Positions 1-9,224 of a stretch of 64,000 nucleotides of DNA are shown here, one piece after another. Numbering within the stretch: the first letter of the stretch is position 1; each line of letters opens with the position of its first letter. A program made the translations under genes and the position numbers. Source of the DNA: an uncultured Gammaproteobacteria bacterium (GTDB lineage: Bacteria; Pseudomonadota; Gammaproteobacteria; Arenicellales; Poriferihabitantaceae). The stretch covers positions 62,001-126,000 of the forward strand of contig CAMYNW010000007.1 of NCBI GenBank assembly GCA_947259885.1, read 5' to 3'. Under the pieces are notes generated by a model. That model was not told where the DNA came from. It made no database searches and saw only the letters and a list, made by a program, of their open reading frames with translations.

Positions 1-38
1 CAGACTTAGCGCAGAGCAATGTCAACGAAAGCGGCGAA

Positions 39-1274
39 ATGATCACCGCCGATGGTGTTCCCCTCAGGATCAGCCTCCTGCGGGCAAAAAAGCGCGCACG
101 CAACCGTGCCCTGCTGCTGGTTGCACCTTTGTTTCTTTTTATCCTGGTCACGTTCTTCATTCCAATTATTTCGATGCTGTTTCGCAGTGTAGAAAACCAG
201 GTGGTGGGGGATGTGCTGCATCGTACGGTGCCCCTGCTGCAACAATGGGATGAACACGGCAGCGATCTGCCGAATGAAGAAATATACGCGGCACTCGCTG
301 AAGATTTCAAGGAAGCCTTTGAAAACAAGAGCGCGGGTTCGGTAGGCCGCCGGTTAAATTATGAGCAATCCGGTTTTTCCGGTTTGTTCCGCAGCACCAA
401 TCGCAAAGCGCGCAAACTCGAACCGCCTTTTAAGGAAGCCCTGATTAAAGTCGATAAGGACTGGGGCGATATAGATGTCTGGCGGGTACTGAAACGGGAA
501 AGTGGCAGTTACACACTGTCATACTACCTGGCCGCCCTCGACTCCTCCTATACACCCACCGGAGAAGTCTACAAAAACGACGCAAGCAACAGCATCTACC
601 TGCCCCTGTTCTGGCGCACGCTCTGGATGAGCCTGTTGATCACGGTACTGTGTCTGATTCTGGCTTATCCGATTTCATACCTGCTGTCTACGCTGCCGAT
701 CAAAACCAGCAACCTGCTGATGATTCTGGTTCTGCTGCCCTTCTGGACGTCATTGCTGGTGCGAACCTCGGCCTGGATCGCCTTGTTACAAAAAGAAGGC
801 GTCATCAACGACTTACTGGTCGCGATTAGATTTATCGGTGACGACCAGCGCCTGACCATGATCCATAACGCTACCGGCACCATTGTCGCCATGACCCACG
901 TGCTTCTACCATTTATGGTGCTGCCACTGTACAGCGTGATGAAAACCATACCGCCGAGTTACATGCGGGCGGCGCGCTCACTGGGGGCGACGCCGTTTAC
1001 TGCCTTTGTCAGGATATATATGCCGAACACCGTGCCGGGCATTGGTGCCGGTGCGATACTGGTATTCATCATTTCCATCGGTTACTACATCACACCTGCA
1101 CTGGTGGGCGGCCAGAGCGGCACTCTGATCAGTAACTTCATCGCCTACCACCTCAGCTCATCGCTCAACTGGGGGCTGGCTGCAGCCCTTGGCACCATAC
1201 TGCTGGGCGCTGTCATGGTGTTGTATATCGTTTATGACAAGATTGTTGGTATCGACAATATGAAGATGGGTTAA
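39..1274 (+). CDS. ABC transporter permease, PotB-like (polyamine-type), possibly 5'-truncated by window edge
   Basis: Inner-membrane channel subunit of a binding-protein-dependent importer of the spermidine/putrescine type. A first membrane segment (about residues 24-45) is followed by an unusually long, charged, probably periplasmic stretch of about 150 residues. Five or so membrane helices follow. The cytoplasmic EAA loop, which docks onto the ATPase, is visible near residues 308-335 (key residues RAARSLGA then PNTVPGIGAG). The frame stays open upstream of this ATG to the first base of the window and no good ribosome binding site precedes the ATG, so the true start may lie outside. A PotC-like partner starts 4 bases after the stop. 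The ATPase and binding protein are not in the window. The substrate is inferred from family only; other PotB relatives carry different substrates. Confidence 0.85.
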   Translation: MITADGVPLRISLLRAKKRARNRALLLVAPLFLFILVTFFIPIISMLFRSVENQVVGDVLHRTVPLLQQWDEHGSDLPNEEIYAALAEDFKEAFENKSAGSVGRRLNYEQSGFSGLFRSTNRKARKLEPPFKEALIKVDKDWGDIDVWRVLKRESGSYTLSYYLAALDSSYTPTGEVYKNDASNSIYLPLFWRTLWMSLLITVLCLILAYPISYLLSTLPIKTSNLLMILVLLPFWTSLLVRTSAWIALLQKEGVINDLLVAIRFIGDDQRLTMIHNATGTIVAMTHVLLPFMVLPLYSVMKTIPPSYMRAARSLGATPFTAFVRIYMPNTVPGIGAGAILVFIISIGYYITPALVGGQSGTLISNFIAYHLSSSLNWGLAAALGTILLGAVMVLYIVYDKIVGIDNMKMG

Positions 1275-1278
1275 CGTT

Positions 1279-2127
1279 ATGGCATTACCACTCCACGCGA
1301 CCACCGGCGAGAAAATCTGGTATTACGTATACCGTGCCATCTGTGGGCTGATTTTCTTTTTTCTGATCGCGCCTATCGTGGTGGTCATACCGTTGTCATT
1401 CAATGCGGTGCCATTCTTCACCTTTACCCCTGAAATGCTGGCTTTTGACCCTGCGGGTTATTCACTCAAGTGGTACCAGGAGTTTTTCGGCAGCCTGAAC
1501 TGGCAGGGCGCGGTAAAAAACAGCTTTATACTTGCGGTCTTTTCGACCCTGATTGCCACGGTCCTCGGTACGATTGCTGCGCTGGGGCTCAGCCGTGCCG
1601 AAATGCCTGCTAAAACCCTGATCATGGGCATCCTGATTTCGCCTATGGTGGTCCCGATCATCATCGCGGCGGCGGGCATGTTCTTCTTTTACAGTGACAT
1701 CGGTCTCGCCTCCACACATTTCGGTGTGATTCTGGCCCACGCTGCTCTCGGCACTCCTTTCGTGGTCATCACCGTTACTGCGACCCTGGTTGGCTTTGAT
1801 CACAGCTTGACTCGCGCCGCCGCGATGCTGGGTGCAACGCCTACTCGGACATTTTTCAAGATCATCGTTCCGCTCATCCTGCCGGGCGTGATTTCCGGTG
1901 CCTTATTCGCTTTCGTCACCTCCTTTGACGAGGTGGTCGTAGTCCGTTTCGTTGGAAGCTATCAGCAACGCACGATTCCCTGGGCCATGTTCTCGGGACT
2001 GCGTGAACAGATCAGCCCTACAATCCTGGCGGTCGCCACTCTGCTGGTTCTCTTGTCCATTCTAATGCTGACAACGGTGGAACTGTTACGGCGGCGCAAC
2101 GATCGAATTCGCGGAATCACCAACTAA
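1279..2127 (+). CDS. ABC transporter permease, PotC-like (polyamine-type)
   Basis: Second membrane subunit of the importer begun by the preceding gene. It is 282 residues long, close to the usual PotC length. Six hydrophobic segments are visible, and the EAA loop lies near residues 175-205 (AAAMLGATPTRTF then LPGVISGA). It starts 4 bases after the PotB-like gene, so the two are cotranscribed and probably form a heterodimeric channel. A hairpin with a T-run lies directly after its stop codon, ending the operon. Family membership is clear; the polyamine substrate is inferred. Confidence 0.88.
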   Translation: MALPLHATTGEKIWYYVYRAICGLIFFFLIAPIVVVIPLSFNAVPFFTFTPEMLAFDPAGYSLKWYQEFFGSLNWQGAVKNSFILAVFSTLIATVLGTIAALGLSRAEMPAKTLIMGILISPMVVPIIIAAAGMFFFYSDIGLASTHFGVILAHAALGTPFVVITVTATLVGFDHSLTRAAAMLGATPTRTFFKIIVPLILPGVISGALFAFVTSFDEVVVVRFVGSYQQRTIPWAMFSGLREQISPTILAVATLLVLLSILMLTTVELLRRRNDRIRGITN

Positions 2128-2130
2128 TAA

Positions 2131-2180
2131 GCGGTGCGCGGTAAATTAACCCGGGACATTGCCCAGGGCACCCGCTTTTT
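2131..2180 (+). terminator. Probable rho-independent terminator after the polyamine-type permeases
   Basis: Just after the stop codon, GCGGTGC pairs with GCACCCGC (one bulge). An inner CCCGGG/CCCAGGG pairing extends the stem, and TTTTT follows directly. The stem is imperfect, so strength is uncertain. Confidence 0.55.
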
Positions 2181-2201
2181 ATAATTGACAGTCACAAATG
2201 A

Positions 2202-2410
2202 TCAGGGGACCTGGAAAGCGGCAATAGTGACCTTGCCTGTGATTTCCTGATTTGCAACCCGATAGTCGAGGGGAATCCTGACCGGCTTGAAGTCACCGGC
2301 TTCCGGGGCAATCGCGAGGTCGACCGGCTAAGCAGAGTATCGAAACCTACCTGCAGGATATCCGGAGCTCGTGAATCCCAGTCGATATCGTGTGGGCCAT
2401 CTAAAGGCAA
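2202..2410 (-). pseudogene. Frameshifted remnant of an unidentified protein gene
   Basis: The last 40 or so codons in one minus-strand frame read like a genuine protein end (for example DFKPVRIPLDYRVANQ and ITGKVTIAAFQVP, then TGA at 2204-2202). This frame is blocked upstream by a TAG near 2330. The adjacent frame continues plausibly upstream (DIDWDSRAPDILQVGFDTLL), as expected after a single-base frameshift near the TAG. No start codon with a ribosome binding site or longer open frame exists. I do not recognise the family. It could also be chance coding-like sequence. Confidence 0.35.
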
Positions 2411-2471
2411 CGACAGCGAAGATTATTTTACAGACAGGTGTCGCTTTGATTAAAAACTCGGGAATTCACTG

Positions 2472-2499
2472 TTTAAAACCGACCCGTCATCTTTATACT
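2472..2499 (+). promoter_or_regulatory. Candidate sigma-70 promoter for the 2OG-oxygenase-like gene
   Basis: TTTAAA (2472-2477) and TATACT (2494-2499) are separated by 16 bases, about 75 bases upstream of the GTG start at 2574. The -35 is weak; the -10 differs from consensus by one base. The surrounding DNA is AT-rich. Confidence 0.4.
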
Positions 2500-2573
2500 C
2501 CTGGTATTAGTATTTTTTAGATTACAATAATATTTCATTCAATAGCCATCAGAAGCTCGATAGCCCAAGTCAC

Positions 2574-3263
2574 GTGGTTAGTAAATCGAAGAATCACATT
2601 CATCAACTTTGGCCAGTCACCATCCTGAGCCGACGCTTCGGTAAATACCAGCAGGTCAATCCTGAACTGATTCGTTATTTCGAAGAATATCGGGCAGCCC
2701 ATCCGGGCGCACCAGGTCCTGTTTACGCCAGCCCTGACAATTTCTCGGCGGATTCTGACAACCAGGCCATACTGGCATTGCAGAAATTCATCATGGATAA
2801 CGTATTCGAGGTCGCATCTGAGGTAAACAATGCATACTGGAATAAGAAGCAGGCGTTCAACGTTAATCTAACCGGATTGTGGTTCCAGATCAGTAACCGA
2901 TACGGATTCCACGAAACCCACGTTCACGGGAACTGCTCCTGGTCGGGAGTGTATTACGTGCAAACGCGAGGCTGCAGTAATGGCCCTGACGATCTGGGGG
3001 AAAATGGCCAGCCAAACGGTATTACCCGATTCTATGGGCCGCACATCGAATATCAGGCAGGTGGGCACGGAGATCTGGGTAATTTTTATTTGCAGGACCA
3101 CACCTTCGACTCCTATCCGGAAGACGGTAAGCTGGTAGTGTTCCCCTCACACCTTAAACATATGGTTTTCCCATACAATGGCGAGCAGGACCGAATTATC
3201 GTATCGTTCCATGCTCAGATAAATGGAGACGAGGAATTAAGATATTCGTATTCCTCAACCTGA
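2574..3263 (+). CDS. Putative 2-oxoglutarate/Fe(II)-dependent oxygenase (2OG-FeII_Oxy_5 / TIGR02466-like)
   Basis: The C-terminal half has the layout of the 2OG-FeII_Oxy_5 group: HETHVHGN with H116 and H118, then SGVYYV at about 124-129, a distal histidine H196 in LKHMVFPY after the LVVFPS strand, and R207 in DRIIVSF for 2-oxoglutarate. The N-terminus (HQLWPVTILSRRF) also resembles this family. Members are presumed cytoplasmic hydroxylases with mostly unknown substrates. The GTG start at 2574 has no clear ribosome binding site, so the start is tentative. A peptide-uptake operon begins 31 bases downstream and may be cotranscribed. An iron ligand set of H-x-H rather than H-x-D/E is notable; H118 or E114 may fill the second position. 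Confidence 0.7.
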   Translation: MVSKSKNHIHQLWPVTILSRRFGKYQQVNPELIRYFEEYRAAHPGAPGPVYASPDNFSADSDNQAILALQKFIMDNVFEVASEVNNAYWNKKQAFNVNLTGLWFQISNRYGFHETHVHGNCSWSGVYYVQTRGCSNGPDDLGENGQPNGITRFYGPHIEYQAGGHGDLGNFYLQDHTFDSYPEDGKLVVFPSHLKHMVFPYNGEQDRIIVSFHAQINGDEELRYSYSST

Positions 3264-3294
3264 TCAGCGTACCCGGATTTTATAAATTTAAATT

Positions 3295-5184
3295 ATGTCA
3301 TCGCCCCTCTTAGCGGTTGAAAATCTCTGGGTCCAGTTTCGCGTCCATGATTCATTGCTGGATGCGGTACGCGGGGTATCGTTTGAGATTCACAGCGGCA
3401 AGACACTGGCCTTGGTCGGCGAATCGGGTTCCGGCAAGTCGGTCATTGCTCGCTCGATCATGGGGATCCTGCCGAGTATTGCGCAGGCTTACAATGGCAA
3501 AATAATTCTTACAGAAAAAGACAGTGAGCCCGTCGACCTGCTCTCTCTCGACCCGAATGGCAGCAGGTTGAGGGGATTTCGCGGTGGCAGTATGTCCATG
3601 ATTTTTCAGGAACCGATGGTGTCGCTTTCTCCGTTGCACACTGTGGGAGATCAGGTCAGCGAAGCCCTGCATCTGCATCGCGATGTTTCAGCCAGGGAGG
3701 GCAGAGAGATATGCCTGGAAATGCTAAAAATGGTTGGGTTCAGTGATCCGGCCAGATCTATCGAGGCTTACCCCTTCGAGCTTTCAGGCGGCATGAGACA
3801 GCGCGCGATGATTGCCATGGCTTTGATCTGTCGCCCATCGTTGCTGATTGCCGATGAGCCCACCACGGCCCTCGACGTCACCATCCAGGCCCAGATCCTG
3901 CAACTCATCAATCAACTCCAGAGCCAGATGGACATGGCCGTACTCATGATTACCCATGACCTAGGAGTGGTGGCCAACGTCGCTGATGACGTGGTGGTGA
4001 TTTATCACGGTGAGGTGATGGAAAGTGGAACGGTGCAGCACATTTTTTCCGAACCAAAACATGCCTACACCCTGGCACTGCTCAAGGCTGTACCCCATAT
4101 CGATCTTGGAAAGCAGCAGCGTCTGGTCCCGGTTCGAGAGGTCCATGCCGAAGTCGGAGCCTTTTTAGAAGCCCGTCGCAAACAAATTAAACCTGACAGC
4201 GGCCATAATCAACAAAAGCCTTTACTCGAGATCCGCAATCTGGAGAAAGTATTCTACGCACGCAGCTCTGCCTGGTCTTTTAAAGCCAGCAAGCCTGTAG
4301 TAAAGGCTGTCGATAATGTCAGCCTCACCATTGGTCGTGGTGAATGCGTCGGGCTGGTAGGAGAAAGCGGAAGCGGAAAATCCACTCTTGGCAAACTAAT
4401 TGCACACGCGATCCTGCCCGACCGCGGCCAAATCTTATATCACGACGGCACACGGGACTTTCAAATTCAATCTCTCAACGAAGAGGATTTGTTTGAATAC
4501 CGCTGCAAAGTGCAATATATGTTTCAGGATCCGGTCGGCTCGCTCAATCCGAGTATGACCGTGTTCGATATCCTGCGTGAACCCATGATCATTCACAAAA
4601 TAGGGGATCGGGACTATCAGGCTGAAATGTGTAAGGAGTTGATGCGACTAGTAGGTCTGGATCCGCGTTTTCTTCGACGTTATCCACACAGCTTTTCAGG
4701 CGGTCAGCGCCAGCGTATTGGTATTGCCAGAGCTCTGGCGCTGCAACCGGCGCTGCTGATCTGCGACGAACCAGTTTCTGCTCTGGACGTATCGATTCAG
4801 GCGCAGGTACTGAACCTGATGCGAGACCTTCAGAAAGAGCTGGGGCTGAGCTACCTGTTTGTATCGCATAACCTAGCTGTTGTGGACTATGTTTCAGACA
4901 AGGTCGCGGTCATGTTCCGCGGCAAGCTGGTGGAGATCGCCCCTGCGGATAACCTGTTTCATCGCGCCATGCATCCTTACACCCGAAGTCTATTGCAGGC
5001 GGTTCCCGTAGCAGATTTAAATAGACTGCTTGAATTCGACAAGATCGCTGAATTCGAGGATGGCAGCCAGTGGCCGGATCCATTTACCGATACCGATGAA
5101 ATCACGCAAACGCTGCAGGAGATAGCGCCCGATCACTACGTCCTTGCCAGGGAAGGTTACGAATCTGATAGTATTTATTCATGA
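3295..5184 (+). CDS. Peptide ABC transporter ATP-binding protein with two fused nucleotide-binding domains
   Basis: Energises a peptide/oligopeptide importer. Two complete ABC modules lie in one chain of 629 residues, as in YejF-type proteins. Module one has a Walker A (GESGSGKS) at 42-49 and signature LSGGMRQR near 163. Module two has GESGSGKS near 356 and FSGGQRQR near 467. Both have DEP Walker B motifs and the C-terminal oligopeptide-transporter extension ([12 protein letters not shown]). A charged linker near 275-310 joins them. The final 45 residues are acidic and longer than usual. Its stop overlaps the start of the binding-protein gene (ATGA), so the two are coupled. Four genes, 3295-9216, form one transport operon. 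Confidence 0.9.
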   Translation: MSSPLLAVENLWVQFRVHDSLLDAVRGVSFEIHSGKTLALVGESGSGKSVIARSIMGILPSIAQAYNGKIILTEKDSEPVDLLSLDPNGSRLRGFRGGSMSMIFQEPMVSLSPLHTVGDQVSEALHLHRDVSAREGREICLEMLKMVGFSDPARSIEAYPFELSGGMRQRAMIAMALICRPSLLIADEPTTALDVTIQAQILQLINQLQSQMDMAVLMITHDLGVVANVADDVVVIYHGEVMESGTVQHIFSEPKHAYTLALLKAVPHIDLGKQQRLVPVREVHAEVGAFLEARRKQIKPDSGHNQQKPLLEIRNLEKVFYARSSAWSFKASKPVVKAVDNVSLTIGRGECVGLVGESGSGKSTLGKLIAHAILPDRGQILYHDGTRDFQIQSLNEEDLFEYRCKVQYMFQDPVGSLNPSMTVFDILREPMIIHKIGDRDYQAEMCKELMRLVGLDPRFLRRYPHSFSGGQRQRIGIARALALQPALLICDEPVSALDVSIQAQVLNLMRDLQKELGLSYLFVSHNLAVVDYVSDKVAVMFRGKLVEIAPADNLFHRAMHPYTRSLLQAVPVADLNRLLEFDKIAEFEDGSQWPDPFTDTDEITQTLQEIAPDHYVLAREGYESDSIYS

Positions 5185-7076
5185 AAAAGTTCGGATTAAG
5201 ATTGATCACATTGTTCAGCCTGTGCTGCGCGTCTGTGCATCCCGCTACCGCGCAATGGTTTGAGCCGGAGTATTTAAAAGAACAAGTGGCTGCTGGAGAA
5301 CTGCCACCGGTGCAACAACGAATCCCGCAAGAGCCCTCAGTGGCGACCCTCATGGATGGTCAAGAGCCAGGTAAATACGGTGGCACCATGCGCATGCTGA
5401 TGGGCAGAAGTAAGGATATTCGCATGATCATGGTCTACGGCTACGCTCGCCTTGTCGGCTACAACCCGGAGCTGGAGCTCGTTGCGGATATCCTCAAGGA
5501 TTTTGAAGTCGAGGAAGGTCGACAGTTCACCTTGCATCTTCGCAAAGGGCACAAGTGGTCTGACGGCGAGCCCTTTACCAGCGAGGCCTTTCGTTATTTA
5601 TGGGAAGATATTCTCAACAACGAAGAACTGTACCCCTTCGGCCTCCCAGGAGCGTTGCTGGTCGATGGCAAGCCTCCCGAGGTGGAATTCATCGATAAAC
5701 AGACCGTGCGCTATACCTGGGAACAGCCGAATCCATTCTTCCTGCCGGCGCTGGCTGCCCCCAGCCCGTTGTTTTTGTATTCACCGGGACACTACCTCAA
5801 GCAGTTTCACGTGCGTTACAGCGATCCGGCTGTCCTGGCAGCAAAAGTTGAGGAAGCGGGCACTCGCAACTGGGCCGGCCTCCATCACAGGCGCAACCAT
5901 CCCTACAAGGAAGACAATCCAGATCTCCCGACCTTACAACCTTGGATGAATACCACTTATCCCCCTTCCGAGCGATTCGTATTTAAGCGCAATCCTTTCT
6001 ATCATCGAGTTGACCAAAATGGACTCCAGCTTCCCTACGCTGATGAAGTGACAATGCAAATCACCAGCTCGAGCCTGGTGGCGGCCAAGGCCAGCGCCGG
6101 CGAATCGGACCTGCAGGGAAGATACCTTCGTCTCGATAATTATACTTTTCTGAAAGGCGGTGAGACACGCGGCAACTATCAGGTTCGATTGTGGCAAAGT
6201 GGCGCTGGTTCCAAATACGCTCTGTATCCAAATCTTAATAGCAATGACCCCGTCTGGAAAGCTCTTGTCAGACAGCGTGATTTTCGGCGTGCCATATCTA
6301 TCGGTATAGACAGGCAGGAAATAAACCAGGTGATCTATCTTGGCCTGGCGCTGGGTACCAGCAACACGGTATTAGATTCCTGCCCGCTGTACCGCAGTGA
6401 ATACCAGAACGCGTGGAGTCAATATGATCCTGACCACGCCAACCAGCTTCTAGACCAGTTAGGTCTGGATCAGCGTGATAGTCGAGGGATTCGATTAATG
6501 GAGAACGGAAAACCGCTGGAAATAATTCTGCACACTGCAGGTGAGGGTACAGAAGAAACCGATGTGCTAGAACTGATCGGTGAAAGCTGGCGCAAGCTTG
6601 GAATAATGTTGTTCACCAAGCCATCACAACGCGAAGTCTTTCGAGAACGCGTATTTTCCGGTGACGCGATGATGGCGTTATTCAACGGCATCGATAATGG
6701 GCTCCCGACCGCGGAAATGAGCCCGGAAGAGTTCGTACCTACCAACCAAACCCAGTTGCAATGGCCAAAATGGGGTCAATACTTTGAGACCAATCATAAG
6801 ACCGGCGAGGAACCGGATATTGAAGAAGCTCAGAGACTGTTAGAGCTTTACTTCCAATGGAGCAAATCTAACTCTAGAGAAGACCGGGAATCCATATGGC
6901 ACGAAATACTGAAGATCTATAGTGAAGAAGTGTTCAGCATCGGCCTGATCTGCGGTGTACCGCAACCTGTGGTGGTAAACAACCAGTTACGTAACGTACC
7001 CGAAAAGGGCATTTACAGCTGGTCCCCTACATCTTTCTTCGGCGTCTATCGTCCGGATACGTTCTGGTTCGATTGA
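5181..7076 (+). CDS. Extracellular solute-binding protein family 5 (peptide-binding), large type
   Basis: Periplasmic receptor of the importer encoded around it. The first 24 or so residues form a signal peptide ([24 protein letters not shown], cleavage expected before QWFEPEY). The SBP_bac_5 core starts near residue 55 (GKYGGTMRM) and includes the typical LRKGHKWSDGEPF stretch near 120. At 631 residues it is larger than DppA or OppA (about 535), like a subgroup found with two-domain ATPases. The start overlaps the ATPase stop by 4 bases. The ligand cannot be read from the sequence: oligopeptides are likely, but opines or glycopeptides are possible. Confidence 0.88.
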   Translation: MKKFGLRLITLFSLCCASVHPATAQWFEPEYLKEQVAAGELPPVQQRIPQEPSVATLMDGQEPGKYGGTMRMLMGRSKDIRMIMVYGYARLVGYNPELELVADILKDFEVEEGRQFTLHLRKGHKWSDGEPFTSEAFRYLWEDILNNEELYPFGLPGALLVDGKPPEVEFIDKQTVRYTWEQPNPFFLPALAAPSPLFLYSPGHYLKQFHVRYSDPAVLAAKVEEAGTRNWAGLHHRRNHPYKEDNPDLPTLQPWMNTTYPPSERFVFKRNPFYHRVDQNGLQLPYADEVTMQITSSSLVAAKASAGESDLQGRYLRLDNYTFLKGGETRGNYQVRLWQSGAGSKYALYPNLNSNDPVWKALVRQRDFRRAISIGIDRQEINQVIYLGLALGTSNTVLDSCPLYRSEYQNAWSQYDPDHANQLLDQLGLDQRDSRGIRLMENGKPLEIILHTAGEGTEETDVLELIGESWRKLGIMLFTKPSQREVFRERVFSGDAMMALFNGIDNGLPTAEMSPEEFVPTNQTQLQWPKWGQYFETNHKTGEEPDIEEAQRLLELYFQWSKSNSREDRESIWHEILKIYSEEVFSIGLICGVPQPVVVNNQLRNVPEKGIYSWSPTSFFGVYRPDTFWFD

Positions 7077-8071
7077 TTTACTACGTTTCCAAGCGCCTGT
7101 TGATGATGATACCGACGTTGTTGGTAATCAGCTTTATCGTATTCGTCATCATTCAGCTGCCCCCCGGTGACTATCTGGAAACCTATATCGCAGAGCTGGA
7201 GAGCCAGGGTGAATCTGTAGATCCTGACAAAATTGCTTTCTTGCGCAAAGAGTATGGTCTGGACCAGCCCTTTATGGTGCAGTACTTTACCTGGATAAGC
7301 GGTTTCGTAAGCGGTAATTTTGGGTATTCGTTTGAGTATGAGCTGCCGGTGCGGGATGTTGTGGGCGACCGAATATGGCTTACGGTACTGGTTTCTTTCG
7401 TGACTGTTCTGTTTACATGGGCGATCGCATTTCCTATCGGAATCTACTCAGCGACGCACCAGTACAGCTGGGGTGATTACGGACTGTCACTACTCGGATT
7501 CATCGGCCTTGCGACCCCGAACTTTCTGCTCGCGCTGATCATGCTTTACCTGGCGAATATCTGGTTTGGCACCTCGATCGGTGGATTGATGGATCCGAGG
7601 TATCTCGATCAACCCTGGAGCTGGGGCAAGTTCAAATCGGTGCTTGAACATATGTGGATTCCCGTGGTGGTCATCGGCACATCGGGCACCGCCGGTATGA
7701 TTCGGCGGATACGCGCGAATCTGCTGGATGAACTGGAAAAACAATATGTATTGACTGGCAAGGCAAAGGGTCTACCGCCAGGTAGACTGCTCCTAAAATA
7801 TCCCCTGCGGATGTCAATGAATTTTTTCATCTCGGATATCGGCAGCCTCCTGCCTAGCATTATTTCCGGCGCGGAGGTGGTGGCCATTGTGTTATCCCTG
7901 CCGACTACGGGTCCCATGCTGCTGACCTCACTTCAAAGTCAGGATATGTATCTGGCAGGTACCTTCCTCATGTTCCTGGCGATGCTGACTGTGATCGGCA
8001 TGTTGGTTTCAGATTTATTGCTGGCGTGGCTTGATCCCAGAATTCGCCTGCAGGGAGAAATGGTTCAGTGA
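7073..8071 (+). CDS. Peptide ABC transporter permease, DppB/OppB-like
   Basis: First membrane subunit of the peptide importer, 332 residues. It has an N-terminal helix, a periplasmic loop with the DppB/OppB feature LRKEYGLDQPFMVQYF near 62-77, then five more helices. The EAA-type loop is near residues 235-262 (TGKAKGLPPGRLLLKYPLR). The start is TTG at 7073, overlapping the TGA of the binding-protein gene (TTGA); no ATG in a better position opens the family's usual N-terminus (MIYYVSKRLL). It is coupled to the next permease by a GTGA overlap. Confidence 0.88.
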   Translation: MIYYVSKRLLMMIPTLLVISFIVFVIIQLPPGDYLETYIAELESQGESVDPDKIAFLRKEYGLDQPFMVQYFTWISGFVSGNFGYSFEYELPVRDVVGDRIWLTVLVSFVTVLFTWAIAFPIGIYSATHQYSWGDYGLSLLGFIGLATPNFLLALIMLYLANIWFGTSIGGLMDPRYLDQPWSWGKFKSVLEHMWIPVVVIGTSGTAGMIRRIRANLLDELEKQYVLTGKAKGLPPGRLLLKYPLRMSMNFFISDIGSLLPSIISGAEVVAIVLSLPTTGPMLLTSLQSQDMYLAGTFLMFLAMLTVIGMLVSDLLLAWLDPRIRLQGEMVQ

Positions 8072-9216
8072 ACAAAGAGCATTACGTATCTGAGGCCCCG
8101 TTCGATCCGCAGTCTATCGAACGAATGACTGCAGGCCAGGAACAATATTACATGGCTTCCCGCAGGCGTCTGATATGGTGGAAGCTTAAACGTCATAAAC
8201 TGGCGGTCTGGTGCGGAGCCATCCTTTTCATGATGTATGGCACAACTCTGATTTCCGAATGGATCGCGCCCTATTACTACCAGACTCGCCATACTGGCCA
8301 TATTTATTCACCGCCACAGCAATTGCATCTTTTCCACGAAGGTGAATTTATGGGGCCGTTTGTGTACGGAAATGATACTCGACTTAACATGGAGACTCTA
8401 GGTCGGGAGTATGTCCCGAATTTGGAAAAGGTCGAAAAGCTGCGCTTCTTCTGTAGTGGCGATAGTTACAAATTCTGGGGCATCGTGTCATCAGATTTTC
8501 ATTTTATCTGCCCAGCCGAGGGCAGTACCATGTTTTTACTCGGTACTGACAGACTGGGGCGCGATCTGTTCTCGAGAATCACTTACGGTGCCAGAATATC
8601 GTTACTGATAGGGCTCGGTGGCATTACCGTGAGCCTTTTTCTCGGTCTGCTATTGGGAGGGCTTGCTGGCTATTATGGTGGCTGGGTCGATTCAGTGATC
8701 CAGCGTTTGACTGAAATCATTCGATCGTTTCCAGAGCTGCCTCTTTGGATGGCACTGTCGGCGATTCTGCCGGTAACCTGGAGTCCACTACTCATCTTTT
8801 TTGGAATCACGGTAATACTTGCGCTGCTCGACTGGACCGGACTGGCGCGATCGGTCCGCTCAAAGCTTCTGGCGCTTAGAGAAGAGGATTACTGCACCGC
8901 CGCGAGATTGATGGGCGCCCGGCCTGGAAGGATCATCAAGCGACATCTGCTGCCGGGATTTGCCAGTCATATTATTGCCTCTGCAACTCTTTCAATCCCC
9001 GGGATGATTCTCGGAGAAACCGCGCTGTCCTTCCTCGGGCTTGGATTACGCCCACCCATCACCAGTTGGGGGGTATTGCTCAACGAGGCACAAAATATCA
9101 ATGTCGTGGCGCTTTATCCGTGGCTCATCCTGCCGGTTGTGCCGGTAGTCATCATCATCCTCGCGTTTAACTTTTTTGGCGATGGGCTGCGCGACGCTGC
9201 AGATCCATACAAGTAA
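8068..9216 (+). CDS. Peptide ABC transporter permease, DppC/OppC/YejE-like, with long periplasmic insert
   Basis: Second membrane subunit of the peptide importer. The N-terminal helix near residues 45-65 is followed by about 100 residues of soluble sequence before the conserved LGTDRLGRDLFSRITYGAR segment (near 155-172) that opens the transport domain. YejE-type permeases carry a similar extension; DppC does not. The EAA loop (ARLMGARPGRIIKRHLLP) is near 275-292. The start is GTG, overlapping the previous stop. A glycosyltransferase gene follows after 8 bases, suggesting readthrough. Confidence 0.88.
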   Translation: MNKEHYVSEAPFDPQSIERMTAGQEQYYMASRRRLIWWKLKRHKLAVWCGAILFMMYGTTLISEWIAPYYYQTRHTGHIYSPPQQLHLFHEGEFMGPFVYGNDTRLNMETLGREYVPNLEKVEKLRFFCSGDSYKFWGIVSSDFHFICPAEGSTMFLLGTDRLGRDLFSRITYGARISLLIGLGGITVSLFLGLLLGGLAGYYGGWVDSVIQRLTEIIRSFPELPLWMALSAILPVTWSPLLIFFGITVILALLDWTGLARSVRSKLLALREEDYCTAARLMGARPGRIIKRHLLPGFASHIIASATLSIPGMILGETALSFLGLGLRPPITSWGVLLNEAQNINVVALYPWLILPVVPVVIIILAFNFFGDGLRDAADPYK

Positions 9217-9224
9217 TCCGGGAC

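Larger units (their letters stand above)
2128..2573. other. Gene-poor stretch of 446 bases
   Basis: It holds a probable terminator at its left end, a frameshifted gene remnant in the middle, and an AT-rich right part with a candidate promoter. No intact gene is visible on either strand. Confidence 0.6.
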
